A DNA stretch of 64,000 nt from Aldehydirespirator sp965204875 (lineage in GTDB: Bacteria > Actinomycetota > Acidimicrobiia > Acidimicrobiales > Aldehydirespiratoraceae), in the NCBI GenBank assembly GCA_965204875.1, contig OZ242020.1, positions 310,001 to 374,000 on the forward strand, read 5' to 3'. The position numbers and the translations under genes are program-made. Below are positions 50,009-60,466 of the stretch, one piece after another; the first letter of the stretch is position 1, and every line of letters starts with the position of its first letter. The notes under the pieces are model-generated. The model was not told where the DNA came from and ran no database searches. It worked only from the letters and a program-made list of their open reading frames with translations.

Positions 50009-50102
50009 CCATGGAGGCGCCGCATGTACCGTAGGTGCCCGTGAGCTGTTCGCGCTGCTCGCGCCTGGCTTCACCATGGAGGCGCCGCATGTGCCCGTGA
50101 GC
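50009..50102 (+). repeat. Duplicated start region of the SpoU gene
   Basis: The 19-bp block CCATGGAGGCGCCGCATGT occurs at 50009-50027 and 50074-50092, each followed (with an 8-bp insertion in the first) by TGCCCGTGAGC. The first copy opens a 7-codon frame MEAPHVP ending in TAG, identical to the first residues of the gene at 50076. Confidence 0.85.
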
Positions 50103-50708
50103 GGACCGGTCGGCGTCGGCCCTCATCCCGAGCCGTGGCCCGAGGGCGACCACCTCGACCCGGAGCTGCTGCGAGACGGCGACCGGCGCAACGTGATCGA
50201 CCGCTACCGGTACTGGAGCGTGGCCGCCATCGCCGCCGACCTCGACACGCGACGCCATCGGTTCCACGCAGCGGTCGAGAACTGGGAGCACGACCGCAAC
50301 ATCGGCACCGTCGTGCGCACGGCCAACGCCTTCGGCGCGGCCGCGGTTCACATCGTGGGCCGGCGGCGCTGGAACCGGCGCGGCGCGATGATGACCGACG
50401 TCTACCAGCACCTCCGCCATCACGCCGGCGTTGAGGAGCTCGCCGACTGGGCCGCCGGGGAGAGGCTGCCGCTGGCGGGAGTGGACAACCTGCCCGGCGC
50501 GTCGGCGCTCGAGGCGGCCGAGTTGCCCGAGCGATGCGTGCTGCTGTTCGGTCAGGAGGGCCCGGGCCTGTCGGCAGCCGCCAGGGAGGCCTGCACGCTG
50601 GTGCTGTCCATCGCGCAGTACGGGTCGACCCGCTCCATCAACGCCGGCGTAGCCGCCGGCATCGCCATGCACGCCTGGATCCGCCAATGGGCATCCCCAC
50701 CCCCGTGA
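50076..50708 (+). CDS. SpoU/TrmH-type RNA 2'-O-methyltransferase
   Basis: 210-aa SPOUT methyltransferase. The three family motifs are NWEHDRNIGTVVRTANAFGAAAVHIVG, LLFGQEGPGLS and LSIAQYGSTRSINAGVAAGIAMHAW, so the trefoil knot is complete. The N-terminal 45 residues are short and variable, so there is no L30e-like RNA domain. Target RNA unknown (tRNA or rRNA). ATG 50076 or GTG 50091; GGAGG lies 8 nt before the latter. Confidence 0.88.
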   Translation: MEAPHVPVSGPVGVGPHPEPWPEGDHLDPELLRDGDRRNVIDRYRYWSVAAIAADLDTRRHRFHAAVENWEHDRNIGTVVRTANAFGAAAVHIVGRRRWNRRGAMMTDVYQHLRHHAGVEELADWAAGERLPLAGVDNLPGASALEAAELPERCVLLFGQEGPGLSAAAREACTLVLSIAQYGSTRSINAGVAAGIAMHAWIRQWASPPP

Positions 50709-50872
50709 CCACCAACTCCGCATGGTCCTCTCCAAGAGCATCTCGTGACGTGCCCACAAGCGTGGCCCGCCGCGCTGCGCCGGAGTCCTGAAGTGTCTGC
50801 CCGCCTGGGCCTGTCACACGGGTCAACTATGTTGCTGATGTCGAGAACCACAACGTCACGGAGGTGACAGCG

Positions 50873-52144
50873 ATGACAACGCAGCCAGCCCGCTCCAAAC
50901 CGAGCCAGCCCAACGGCCCGACGCAGAAGGCCAAGTGCTCTGCGGACCGAGAACACGACCCCAGTCTTGGCGATGGAGACGGCGGACCCGCTCCCGGCGA
51001 TCGGGTTAAAGAAGTGGACATGATGCAAGTTGATGATTATTCGATGGCTGACATGGGCGAGGACTCGGAGGAACTGATCGCCTCGATCGACGATGAACTG
51101 GACGATGAGGACCCGCTGGCCTCGATGGACGAGGAGAAGCTCCGGTCCTTCGCGAACTACCTGATGGCCGTCCTCGATGACATGGAGGCAACGCTCAAAA
51201 CCGAAGCTGAGCAAATCACTGGGCTTCACGATCAGGCAGTCAAGGACCTCAAGAGCGCTAACAGTGCCGTTGAACGGAAGACCAAAGCGAACCGCAAGTT
51301 TCAAAATAGCTTGAAAAGCCTACAAGAGGGCGAAAATGGTTTGCAAAGAGCTGAAGATGCGGCGAAAAAGGCAGTGGACGCTCTTGCTAAGGCAAGACGA
51401 AAGGTCGACACCCTCAGACTCAGGCACGACGACGCGAGGAAGGACCTCGAAAAGGCGAAACAGCAGCAAGCCTTGGCGGCCAAAGCGGAACGCATGTGGC
51501 TCGACAATCGAGATGCAGCTATCGCGCGCCTAGCGGCAATATTGCCCCCGCCACCCGAAGAGCCCGTGGAGGAGGAGCCGGAGCCGCAACCGCGCTCCGA
51601 GGTGGCGCCGCGGCCGGAGAGCGTCGAGGCTCCAACCCGCCGAATGCCGGTGGCGTATCCGAGGAGTCTGAAAACCATCACCGAGCGTGCTCAGCACCTG
51701 ATCACTCGCCCAGGCATCAGAGTGCTCGTCGATGGCTACAACTTCGCGCACTTCGCGTACAGAGAAATGGAGGAGCCTCGGGACTGGGCCCTGATTCGAA
51801 AGAGGGTCAAGCGCATCATGAGCCGATTCGAGGCTAGCCGACAAGTAAAGGTGATAATCGTCTGGGACGGCATCCAGGACCCGAGCATGGCACTGGTTTC
51901 GGCCCGCAGCGGTCGCATGACAGGTGCGGAAGTCCGCTTCTCGAAACCCGGCTTCAAAGCAGACGATGATATTATCTATCTCTGCGAGGATCTGCCGCAG
52001 TCCTGCCCCGTTCTGGTGGTGACGGCAGATCGGGACCTTGGACTGAACGCCGCCATATATGGCGCGAACACCGGTACTCCGGAATGGTTCATCAAGGTGT
52101 TCAATATCCAGACCGATGCGACCAAGCTGCCCTCGTTGCCCTGA
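50873..52144 (+). CDS. Coiled-coil protein with C-terminal NYN (PIN-like) nuclease domain
   Basis: 423 aa. Residues 1-80 are disordered and acidic (EELIASIDDELDDED). About 100-215 form a coiled coil (LKSANSAVERKTKANRKF, ALAKARRKVDTLRLRHDDARKDLEKAKQQQALA), then a Pro/Glu linker (PPPPEEPVEEEPEPQP). From about 275 a NYN domain follows: IRVLVDGYNFAHFAY, VIIVWDGIQ, FSKPGFKADDDIIYL and VLVVTADRDLGLNAA, with the acidic residues expected of the PIN-like active site. Start ATG 50873 behind GGAGGTGA. RNA cleavage is inferred from the fold. GC is lower than the flanks. Confidence 0.8.
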   Translation: MTTQPARSKPSQPNGPTQKAKCSADREHDPSLGDGDGGPAPGDRVKEVDMMQVDDYSMADMGEDSEELIASIDDELDDEDPLASMDEEKLRSFANYLMAVLDDMEATLKTEAEQITGLHDQAVKDLKSANSAVERKTKANRKFQNSLKSLQEGENGLQRAEDAAKKAVDALAKARRKVDTLRLRHDDARKDLEKAKQQQALAAKAERMWLDNRDAAIARLAAILPPPPEEPVEEEPEPQPRSEVAPRPESVEAPTRRMPVAYPRSLKTITERAQHLITRPGIRVLVDGYNFAHFAYREMEEPRDWALIRKRVKRIMSRFEASRQVKVIIVWDGIQDPSMALVSARSGRMTGAEVRFSKPGFKADDDIIYLCEDLPQSCPVLVVTADRDLGLNAAIYGANTGTPEWFIKVFNIQTDATKLPSLP

Positions 52145-52269
52145 GCGCTGCCGGATCGGCGGCTTAGCAGGGGGGGGATCATCTGCAACCACGAGCGCGA
52201 ATCGTCCCGATGGACTTGGTGGGTTCGCCGGTGTGGGCTGAGCGACGCTGGACTACGGGCGGCGGGCGT

Positions 52270-52275
52270 TAGCTT
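52270..52275 (+). promoter_or_regulatory. TAGCTT -10 box, leaderless promoter of valS
   Basis: 9 nt before the ATG. Confidence 0.45.
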
Positions 52276-52284
52276 TGCGCCCGC

Positions 52285-55089
52285 ATGAACCGACCTGATG
52301 AGGTGACAACCCCGGCCGCCGTGCCGGAGCGGCCCGGTCTCGACGGCCTCGAAGCCAAGTGGGACGGCGCCTGGCAGGCGTCGGGCATCTACGCCTTCGA
52401 CGCCACGCGGCCACGGGCCGAGGTGTTCTCCATCGATACTCCCCCTCCGACGGTCAGCGGGTCGCTGCACGTCGGGCACGTGTTCAGCTACACCCACACC
52501 GACATCATCGCCCGCTACCGGCGCATGGCCGGGCAGGCCGTGTTCTATCCCATGGGCTGGGACGACAACGGCCTGCCGACCGAGCGCCGGGTGCAGAACT
52601 ACTACGGCGTGCGCTGCGACCCGTCGCTGCCCCACGACCCTGACTTCGCGGCTCCCGCCGACGCCGGGCAGCCCTCGGCGGTCGCCAAGCGCGCCACGAT
52701 CGCCGTGAGCCGGCCCAACTTCATCGAACTCTGCGAGGAGCTCACCGCCGCCGACGAGTCGGCCTTCGAGGATCTGTTCCGGCGCATCGGGCTCTCGGTG
52801 GACTGGACGCGCACCTATACGACCATCGACGCCCACAGCAGGCGGGTGTCACAGCTCGCCTTCCTGGAGAACCTCGAACGCGGCGAGGCATACCCCCTCG
52901 AGGCGCCGTCACTGTGGGACGTGACCTTCCAGACAGCGGTCGCACAGGCCGAGTTGGACGACCGGGAGGTCCCCGGCGCCTACCACAGGCTGCGGTTCCG
53001 CCTCGTCGAGAGCACGGGCGACGCCCCGATCGACAGCGCCGACGACTCCGGCGGCACGGCGATCGAACGCGTCGAGAAGGCAGGCGACAGCTCAGGAAAC
53101 GACCGCGCCGTGAGCGCGGGCGAGGTGTGGATCGACACGACCCGGCCCGAGCTGGTGCCGTCTTGCGTGGCGCTGGTCGCGCACCCCGACGACGACCGCT
53201 ACCGGCCGCTGTTCGGCTCCTGCGTGCGAACACCCGTGTTCGGCGTGGAGGTGCCGGTGCTGGCCCACCGGCTCGCCGATCCCGACAAGGGCACTGGCAT
53301 CGCCATGATCTGCACGTTCGGCGACACCACCGACGTCACCTGGTGGCGCGAGCTCGACCTGCCGGTGCGCACCGTGATCGGCCGCGACGGACGCTTCGCT
53401 CAGCAGCCGCCCGCCGCCATCGACTCCCCCGCCGGAAAGGCCGCCTACGCACGCCTCGCAGGCTCCGCCGCCGCCGCGGCCCGCACCGTGGCCGCTGAGA
53501 TCTTCAGCGAGGCCGGTGAGATGGACGGAGAGCCCCGCCCCATCACGCATCCGGTGAAGTTCTTCGAGAAGGGCGACAAGCCCCTGGAGATCGTGTCCAG
53601 CCGCCAGTGGTACATCCGCAACGGCGGGCGCGACGACTCGCTGCGCCAGGCCCTCATCGACAGGGGCACTCAGATGAACTGGGTGCCGGCCTACATGCGG
53701 GCCCGCTACGAGAGCTGGATCGCCGGACTCAACGGGGACTGGCTGATCAGCCGCCAGCGCTTCTTCGGCGTGCCCGTCCCGCTGTGGTACCGCCTCGACG
53801 CCGGCGGCTCGCCGCTGTGGGACGACCCGATCCGCCCCGGCGCGGACTCGCTCCCCGTGGACCCGTCGGCAGACTGCCCGCCGGGGTTCGACGAGTCCCA
53901 GCGGGACCGCCCCGGCGGCTTCACTGGGGATCCGGACGTCATGGACACCTGGGCCACATCGTCGCTCACCCCCCAGATCGCCACGGGCTGGCGCACCGAC
54001 GAGGCGCTGCACGCGGCGACGTTCCCGATGGACATGCGGCCCCAGGCCCACGACATCATCCGCACCTGGCTGTTCTCCACCGTGGTCAGGGCCCACTTCG
54101 ACGCCGACGCCGTGCCGTGGCACAACTGCGCCCTGTCGGGGTGGATACTCGACCCCGACCGCAAGAAGATGTCGAAGTCCCGCGGCAACGTGCAGGTGCC
54201 GACCGCCCTGCTCGACCGCTACGGCGCCGACGCGGTGCGCTACTGGGCCGCTTGCGGGCGCCCCGGCACCGACACCGCCTTCGACGAGCAGCAGTTCCGG
54301 ATCGGCCGCCGCCTGGCCGTGAAACTGCTCAACGCCTCGAAGTTCGTGCTGCGCTTCGACGACCCGGGCCACGGTGATATCACCGAGCCGCTCGACCGCT
54401 CGATGCTGCACCGTCTCGCCGGCCTGGTCGACTCGGCGACCCGCGCCCTCGACGCATTCGACTACGCCCGGGCCCTGGAGCGCACCGAGTCCTTCTTCTG
54501 GGACTTCACCGACAACCACGTCGAGCTGGTGAAGTCACGCGCATACGACGAGCAAGGCGTCGCGGCGTCGGTGTCGGCCCGGCGCGCGCTGCGCACAGCC
54601 CTCGGGGTGCTGCAACAACTGCTCGCCCCGTTCATGCCCTTCGTGACCGCAGAGGTCTGGAGCTGGTGGCACGACACGTCGGTGCACACCTCGCTGTGGC
54701 CGAGCGCCGACGCCTTGCGCGCCGCCGCGGGCGATCCCGGCACGCTGCCCGGCACACCGGGCGCCGCCGCCGCGCCGGGCGAGGAGCGACACCGGCAGGG
54801 CCGCGATATTTTCGACCTCGCGCGGACAATCGACCTGTCCGACCTCGCGCGGGTGGGCGAGGTCGCTTCCGCCGTGCTGGGCGAGGTGCGCCGGGCCAAG
54901 TCAGAGGCCAAGCGTCCCCTGCGCACCGAGGTCGTGCGGGCAACCGTCACCGACAGCGCCGAGAGGATCGCCGTGCTGAAGGTGGTGGCCGGCGATGTCT
55001 GCGCCGCGGGCCGGATCACCGAGTTGGTGACGGCTTCCGGCGACGACTTCTCGGTGCGCTGCGATCTGGCTCCCGAGGCCGAGGTCTAG
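52285..55089 (+). CDS. valS: Valyl-tRNA synthetase
   Basis: 934-aa class I synthetase. SIDTPPPTVSGSLHVGHVF has the HIGH motif (at about 62-65), and GLPTERRVQNYYGVRCDP is the family form with the short N-terminal domain. KMSKS is intact at 628-632 (KKMSKSRGNVQVP). The editing domain contains an insert of about 40 residues rich in Ser, Asp and Ala (SADDSGGTAIERVEKAGDSS-like) between LVESTGD and GEVWIDTTRPEL. The last 100 residues lack the long coiled coil of Escherichia coli ValS. The promoter has a leaderless shape; no T-box is seen in the 140-bp leader. Confidence 0.95.
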   Translation: MNRPDEVTTPAAVPERPGLDGLEAKWDGAWQASGIYAFDATRPRAEVFSIDTPPPTVSGSLHVGHVFSYTHTDIIARYRRMAGQAVFYPMGWDDNGLPTERRVQNYYGVRCDPSLPHDPDFAAPADAGQPSAVAKRATIAVSRPNFIELCEELTAADESAFEDLFRRIGLSVDWTRTYTTIDAHSRRVSQLAFLENLERGEAYPLEAPSLWDVTFQTAVAQAELDDREVPGAYHRLRFRLVESTGDAPIDSADDSGGTAIERVEKAGDSSGNDRAVSAGEVWIDTTRPELVPSCVALVAHPDDDRYRPLFGSCVRTPVFGVEVPVLAHRLADPDKGTGIAMICTFGDTTDVTWWRELDLPVRTVIGRDGRFAQQPPAAIDSPAGKAAYARLAGSAAAAARTVAAEIFSEAGEMDGEPRPITHPVKFFEKGDKPLEIVSSRQWYIRNGGRDDSLRQALIDRGTQMNWVPAYMRARYESWIAGLNGDWLISRQRFFGVPVPLWYRLDAGGSPLWDDPIRPGADSLPVDPSADCPPGFDESQRDRPGGFTGDPDVMDTWATSSLTPQIATGWRTDEALHAATFPMDMRPQAHDIIRTWLFSTVVRAHFDADAVPWHNCALSGWILDPDRKKMSKSRGNVQVPTALLDRYGADAVRYWAACGRPGTDTAFDEQQFRIGRRLAVKLLNASKFVLRFDDPGHGDITEPLDRSMLHRLAGLVDSATRALDAFDYARALERTESFFWDFTDNHVELVKSRAYDEQGVAASVSARRALRTALGVLQQLLAPFMPFVTAEVWSWWHDTSVHTSLWPSADALRAAAGDPGTLPGTPGAAAAPGEERHRQGRDIFDLARTIDLSDLARVGEVASAVLGEVRRAKSEAKRPLRTEVVRATVTDSAERIAVLKVVAGDVCAAGRITELVTASGDDFSVRCDLAPEAEV

Positions 55090-55172
55090 GTCGATCGCAC
55101 CGGTCCCGCACCTGGCATCCGGTCACATGGCACCAGTCCCGCACCTGGCGCCGGGCACCCGGCCCGCCGTGC

Positions 55173-56570
55173 TCAATCATCCAACTCGGGAACTCGCAGA
55201 GTGAAGGCTGCTCCGCCCAGCGGCGACTCGCCCACGTCCACTCCGCCGCCGTGGACCTCCGCAACCTGGCGCACGATGGACAGGCCGAGTCCCGATCCGG
55301 GCTGGTCGCGATGGGGCTCCAGGCGGTGGAAGCGCTCGAAGATGCGCTCGCGGTCCTCCTCGGGCACGCCCGGCCCCGCGTCGTGCACCGTCAGCGTGCC
55401 GCCGTCCACCACGACCTCGACCGGCCCGTCCCCGCCGAACTTGACCGCGTTGTCCACCAGGTTGCGCACCGCGCGCGCCAGCGCCTCCGGCCTGCCCTCG
55501 AGCGGCACTGCCCTGTCAACCCGCAGCGTGATCTCACGCCCGCTGCGGCGCCGGGCCCGCTCCACCACCGCTTGAACGAGATCGACGAACTCGATCAGCT
55601 CCTGCTCCTCATCGGTGCGCACCTCCGCGGCCAGATCCACCAGCTGTGCCACCAGATCGGTCAGCTCGCCCAGTTCGTCGTCCACGTCTTCGAGCACGGC
55701 CTCGCGATCCTCGGCCGGGAGCTGATCGCCCCGGCGCAGCAGGTCGACGTTGGTTCGCAGGCTCGTCAGCGGCGTGCGAAGCTCGTGGCTGGCGTCCATC
55801 ACCAGGCGGCGCTGCTGGCGGCGGCTCGTGGCCAGGGCGCCCAGCATGGTGCGGAAGCTGAGGGCCAGCCGACCGACCTCTCCCGTGCCCGACCCGGGCA
55901 CCTCCCGGTCTAGCTCGCCGGTGCTCGCGATCTGCTCCGCAGTGTCGGTCAGGCGCAGGATCGGCCGGACGGCCCTGCCGGCGAGGAACCAGGCGCCGGC
56001 GGCCGCTGCGGCCACAGACAGCGAGCCGAACAGCAACACCCAGCGGCGCAGGTCGTCCACCGCACTGTCGACCTCCCGCAGAGGCCGGGCGACCTGGATG
56101 AACACGTTCTCCTCGGCCGCAACGGTCATCAGGCGCAGGTTCCGGCCCTCCACGCGAACCGTCTCAAGGATCGGCCCCGTGTAGAGGGCCCGCTCGAGCC
56201 GCCGGACGTCGGGGACGGTTCCGATCCCGTCGTCGAGGGCGAAGATCACCTCGCCGCCGCGGATCGCGCCGCCCGTTGCCGAGTCGAAGTCGGTGAGTAT
56301 GACCCTGGCGTATGCATCGAGCGACACCAGCGATCCCAGCGGGTCGGCCTGCAGCAGCGACCCGAACCGCCCGTCATAGGGCGCCGGCGAGCCCGGCCAG
56401 AAACCCTCTGCGGGACCGGCGAACACCTGCGCCGCCCGCCGCAGCAGATCGTCGTCGACCTCCTGGGTGAGTTCCGCCCGGGCGGTGCGAACGGCGTAGA
56501 CCCCCAGCGCGGCCACGGTGACGGTCACCACCGCGGCCACGAGCAGCGCCACCCGCGCCCGCAGGCTCAT
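55173..56570 (-). CDS. Sensor histidine kinase (MprB-like)
   Basis: 465 aa. Two transmembrane helices (about 8-26 and 160-185) enclose a periplasmic sensor of 130 residues. Then come HAMP (RAVRPILRLTDTAEQIASTGELD), HisKA with phospho-acceptor His262 (DASHELRTPLTSLRTN), and HATPase_c (NLVDNAVKFGG, DAGPGVPEEDRERIFERF, GSGLGLSIVRQVAEVHGG). The response regulator gene ends 21 bp upstream. Stimulus unknown. Confidence 0.93.
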   Translation of the reverse strand: MSLRARVALLVAAVVTVTVAALGVYAVRTARAELTQEVDDDLLRRAAQVFAGPAEGFWPGSPAPYDGRFGSLLQADPLGSLVSLDAYARVILTDFDSATGGAIRGGEVIFALDDGIGTVPDVRRLERALYTGPILETVRVEGRNLRLMTVAAEENVFIQVARPLREVDSAVDDLRRWVLLFGSLSVAAAAAGAWFLAGRAVRPILRLTDTAEQIASTGELDREVPGSGTGEVGRLALSFRTMLGALATSRRQQRRLVMDASHELRTPLTSLRTNVDLLRRGDQLPAEDREAVLEDVDDELGELTDLVAQLVDLAAEVRTDEEQELIEFVDLVQAVVERARRRSGREITLRVDRAVPLEGRPEALARAVRNLVDNAVKFGGDGPVEVVVDGGTLTVHDAGPGVPEEDRERIFERFHRLEPHRDQPGSGLGLSIVRQVAEVHGGGVDVGESPLGGAAFTLRVPELDD

Positions 56571-56591
56571 CGGCTCCCGCCGTGCCTGCGG

Positions 56592-57347
<756 letters not shown>

Positions 57348-57530
57348 ATCCGCCGCGCCCCGACCGGCGACCTCCTCCTGAGAGCGGAGCGAGCCGGCGG
57401 CGGCGGTGGCGGCTGAGGACTTCACAGACCCAGTTTGCCCGCCCCAGGTGAGCGTAGGGTTAGAGCCGCCACGGATCGCCCACGGATCGCCGATCCGCGG
57501 CGTGCGTGTCGGCGCAAGCCCGCTGGCCGT

Positions 57531-57536
57531 TAGGGT
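57531..57536 (+). promoter_or_regulatory. TAGGGT -10 box, leaderless promoter of surE
   Basis: 6 nt before the GTG. Confidence 0.45.
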
Positions 57537-57542
57537 CGGTCG

Positions 57543-58367
57543 GTGCGCATTCTTGTGACCAACGACGACGGCATCGACTCCATCGGCCTGCATGTGCTGG
57601 CCCGGGCCATGGCCACGCTCGGCGATGTGGTCGTAGCGGCGCCCGACGAGGAGTACTCCGGCTACAGCGCCGCTTTCGGGCCCCTGCACGTGATCCACCC
57701 CGAGGTTCACCGTGCCCGCATCGACGGACTTGACGAGGTCTGGTCGATCACCGGGCCGCCCGCGTTGTGCGTGACGTTCGGGCGCCTCGGGCTGTTCGGG
57801 GACTACGACCTCGTGGTGGCCGGGATCAACCCCGGCGCCAACGTGGGTCGCTCCATCTATCACTCCGGCACCGTCGGCGCCTGCCTCACCGCCCGCAACG
57901 GCGGCGTCAGCGGGGTGGCAATCAGCCAGTCGGTGGAGTCCTTCGGGGTCGAGGGCCAGGGCTGGGAGGAGAAGCTCGCCAACCAGGAATGGGAGAGCGC
58001 CGCGTCCGTCGCGGTGGCAGCCGTGGAGGGGCTCAAGGCGTCGATGCCACCCGAGCCGGCGGTGCTGAACATCAACGTCCCCTGCCGCAAGCTCTCCGAC
58101 ATCAAGGGCTGGCGACGCACCGAGGTGGGAATCGAGCCGCCCCGCTCGGTGGCCATGGCTTCGCTCGAGCCACGCCCGGGCCACACCGACGCCTACCGCG
58201 TGAAGATGAACTGGGGAGAGGCGGTCGAGCTCCCCGAACACACCGACGGCGGGGCTGTGATGGCCGGGTGGGTGTCCGTCACCTGGATCGGCCGCATGGA
58301 GGCCTTCGAGCCGGGCTTCGCGGCTGCCGGCGCGGCCGAGGCGCGCCTCGACAAGCTGTTCGGCTAG
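57543..58367 (+). CDS. surE: 5'-nucleotidase SurE
   Basis: 274-aa SurE family phosphatase, metal-dependent, acting on nucleoside 5'-phosphates. N-terminal RILVTNDDGIDSIGLHVL contains the metal-binding DD; VVAGINPGANVGRSIYHSGTVGAC is the second conserved block. A short acidic insert (ESFGVEGQGWEEKLANQEWE) precedes the C-terminal part, which is otherwise typical. Leaderless-type promoter. Divergent from the two-component system. Confidence 0.92.
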   Translation: MRILVTNDDGIDSIGLHVLARAMATLGDVVVAAPDEEYSGYSAAFGPLHVIHPEVHRARIDGLDEVWSITGPPALCVTFGRLGLFGDYDLVVAGINPGANVGRSIYHSGTVGACLTARNGGVSGVAISQSVESFGVEGQGWEEKLANQEWESAASVAVAAVEGLKASMPPEPAVLNINVPCRKLSDIKGWRRTEVGIEPPRSVAMASLEPRPGHTDAYRVKMNWGEAVELPEHTDGGAVMAGWVSVTWIGRMEAFEPGFAAAGAAEARLDKLFG

Positions 58368-58413
58368 CGACCCGGCTGCGGCGGACGCAGCTAGCGAGCA
58401 CTCATCGCCGCCG

Positions 58414-58419
58414 TAGCGT
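58414..58419 (+). promoter_or_regulatory. TAGCGT -10 box, leaderless promoter of the ABC-F gene
   Basis: 6 nt before GTG 58426 (9 nt before ATG 58429). Confidence 0.45.
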
Positions 58420-58425
58420 TGAGCG

Positions 58426-60453
58426 GTGATGCTCACCGCGTCCGGAGTGGTCAAGTCCTACGGCGCCCGGCGCCTGCTGGACGATGTGACCCTGCACCTG
58501 CCCGCCGGCAGGCGCGTCGCGCTCGTCGGCGGCAACGGTGCCGGCAAGACCACGCTGCTTGAGATACTCGCAGGCTCCCTGGAGCCGGATGCCGGCACGG
58601 TCACCAAGCCCCGCGACGCCCGCATCGGCTACCTGCGCCAGGACCTCGCTGACATATCCGAGGGGACCGTCGCCGAGCAGGCCATCGCCGGTGCGGGACG
58701 GCTGGCCGAACTCGCCCGCACTCTCAGCAACCTCGAGCGCCGGCTGGCCGACGGCGGCGACAACGGTCACGACCCCGGCGGGCTGGTGGCGCGCTACGGC
58801 GCGGCGCAGTCGCAGTTCGAGCAGCTCGGCGGCTACGCGCTGGAGGCCCGCGTGGCCAAGGTGCTGGCCGGTTTGGGCTTCGACCCCGCCGAAGCCGACC
58901 GGCCCGTGGCCGAGCTGTCCGGGGGTTGGCGGATGCGCGTGGCTCTGGGCCGGCTGCTGGTGGCCGAGCCGGACATCCTGCTGCTCGATGAGCCGACCAA
59001 CCATCTCGACGTCGACTCGGTCGCCTGGCTGGAGCGGCACCTCGCCGCCTGGCCCGGCGCCCTGCTGTTCGTGAGCCACGACCGCGACTTCATCGACGCG
59101 GTCGCCGACCGGATCGTCGAGCTGGCAGCAGGCAGCGCCCTGTCCTATGAGGGCGGCTTCGCCGAGTTCGTGGTGGCACGCGAGGAGCGATTGCAGCGCA
59201 TCGAGGCGGCCGCGGCGCGCCAGGCGCGCGAGGTCGCCCGCATCGAGCGCTTCGTCGAGCGGTTCCGCTACAAGGCCACCAAGGCACGCCAGGTGCAGAG
59301 CCGGGTCAAGACCCTCGAGAAGCTGGCACGCATCGAGGCACCCTCACGCCAGGAGTTGGCAGCGCGGTTCTCGTTTCCCGACCCGCCGAGGTCGAGCCGC
59401 GTGGTTGTGGAGCTCCAGCACGCCACGGTCGGCTATCCCGACGGCGACGGTCCGGTCGTCACCGACGCCAGCCTCGCCGTGGAGCGCGGCCAGACGGTGG
59501 CCCTGGTCGGGCCCAACGGCGCGGGCAAGTCCACGCTGCTCAAGCTGATGCTGGGCGAGCTGGAACCGGCCTCAGGCACCCTCGAGCGCGGCTCCAACGT
59601 GAAGGTGGCCGCCTTCCATCAGCATCAGGCCGATCAGCTCGACCGCTCCAAGCGGGTGATCGAGGTCTTCTCCGCCGGCATCGACGCTGGGCGCAGGAAC
59701 CTGCGCAGCGTGCTGGGCGCGTTCGGCTTCCGCGGCGACGACGCCGACCGCCGGGTGGCCGAGCTCTCCGGTGGCGAGCGCACACGGCTGGTGCTGGCCC
59801 GCCTGATGGTGGAGCCGGCGAACCTGCTGGTGCTGGACGAGCCGACCAACCATCTCGACCTGCCGAGCTGCGACATCCTCGAGGACGCCCTGGCCGCCTA
59901 CCCGGCCACCGTGCTGCTGGTGACCCATGACCGCCACCTGATCCGCTCGGTCGCGGACGCCCTGATCGAGGTTCGCGGCGGGCGTGCCGTCTGGCATCTG
60001 GGTGCCGACGAGGCGGTGTTGAGCCCGGACGGTTCCGGTCGCACCCCGGCACGGCCGGCTGGCAGCATCGGGGTCGAGCCAGGGTCGAATGACCCTGCTG
60101 ATCCCGGCTCAGCGTCCGGTGCCAAGACGCAGCGCTCCGGTGCCGTGACCAGCCGGGCCGAGCGCAGGGCCGCGGCCGCGGCCTCCAGAGCCGCCAGCGG
60201 CCGGCTGCGCCGGCGCGTCACCGAGTTGGAGCGTGCCTGGGAGGCGGCCGACTCCGAGGTGGCCGACCTGCACCGCCGCCTCAGCGACCCGGCCGTCTAC
60301 GAGCGTCCCGAGGAGGTGCATGCCCTGGCGTGCGCCCATGAGCGGGCCGCGGCACGGGCCGCCTCGCTGCTGGCCGACTGGGAGACGTCGCTGGCCGAGC
60401 TGGAGTCGCTCAGCGACGAGCCGGCGCGCCCTGATGTGACGGCGACCTGCTAA
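58426..60453 (+). CDS. ABC-F family ATP-binding protein
   Basis: 675 aa, two ABC ATPase domains on one chain without membrane helices. Walker A: GGNGAGKTT and GPNGAGKST; signatures ELSGGWRMRVALG and ELSGGERTRLVLA; Walker B followed by DEPTNHLD in both. The linker (IERFVERFRYKATKARQVQSR) matches the ABC-F P-site tRNA interaction motif. A C-terminal coiled-coil tail (RLRRRVTELERAWEAADSEVADLHRRL) follows a Gly/Ser-rich spacer. The branch is Uup/EttA-like; ribosomal action is inferred. Confidence 0.92.
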   Translation: MMLTASGVVKSYGARRLLDDVTLHLPAGRRVALVGGNGAGKTTLLEILAGSLEPDAGTVTKPRDARIGYLRQDLADISEGTVAEQAIAGAGRLAELARTLSNLERRLADGGDNGHDPGGLVARYGAAQSQFEQLGGYALEARVAKVLAGLGFDPAEADRPVAELSGGWRMRVALGRLLVAEPDILLLDEPTNHLDVDSVAWLERHLAAWPGALLFVSHDRDFIDAVADRIVELAAGSALSYEGGFAEFVVAREERLQRIEAAAARQAREVARIERFVERFRYKATKARQVQSRVKTLEKLARIEAPSRQELAARFSFPDPPRSSRVVVELQHATVGYPDGDGPVVTDASLAVERGQTVALVGPNGAGKSTLLKLMLGELEPASGTLERGSNVKVAAFHQHQADQLDRSKRVIEVFSAGIDAGRRNLRSVLGAFGFRGDDADRRVAELSGGERTRLVLARLMVEPANLLVLDEPTNHLDLPSCDILEDALAAYPATVLLVTHDRHLIRSVADALIEVRGGRAVWHLGADEAVLSPDGSGRTPARPAGSIGVEPGSNDPADPGSASGAKTQRSGAVTSRAERRAAAAASRAASGRLRRRVTELERAWEAADSEVADLHRRLSDPAVYERPEEVHALACAHERAAARAASLLADWETSLAELESLSDEPARPDVTATC

Positions 60454-60454
60454 G

Positions 60455-60460
60455 TAGGCT
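60455..60460 (+). promoter_or_regulatory. TAGGCT -10 box, leaderless promoter of the DUF3039 gene
   Basis: 6 nt before ATG 60467, overlapping the end of the ABC-F gene. Confidence 0.45.
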
Positions 60461-60466
60461 CGGTCC

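Noticed and set aside
52145..52284. T-box or other aminoacyl-tRNA sensor before valS
   Set aside because: No T-box consensus or specifier-loop structure; the promoter box is 9 nt from the start.
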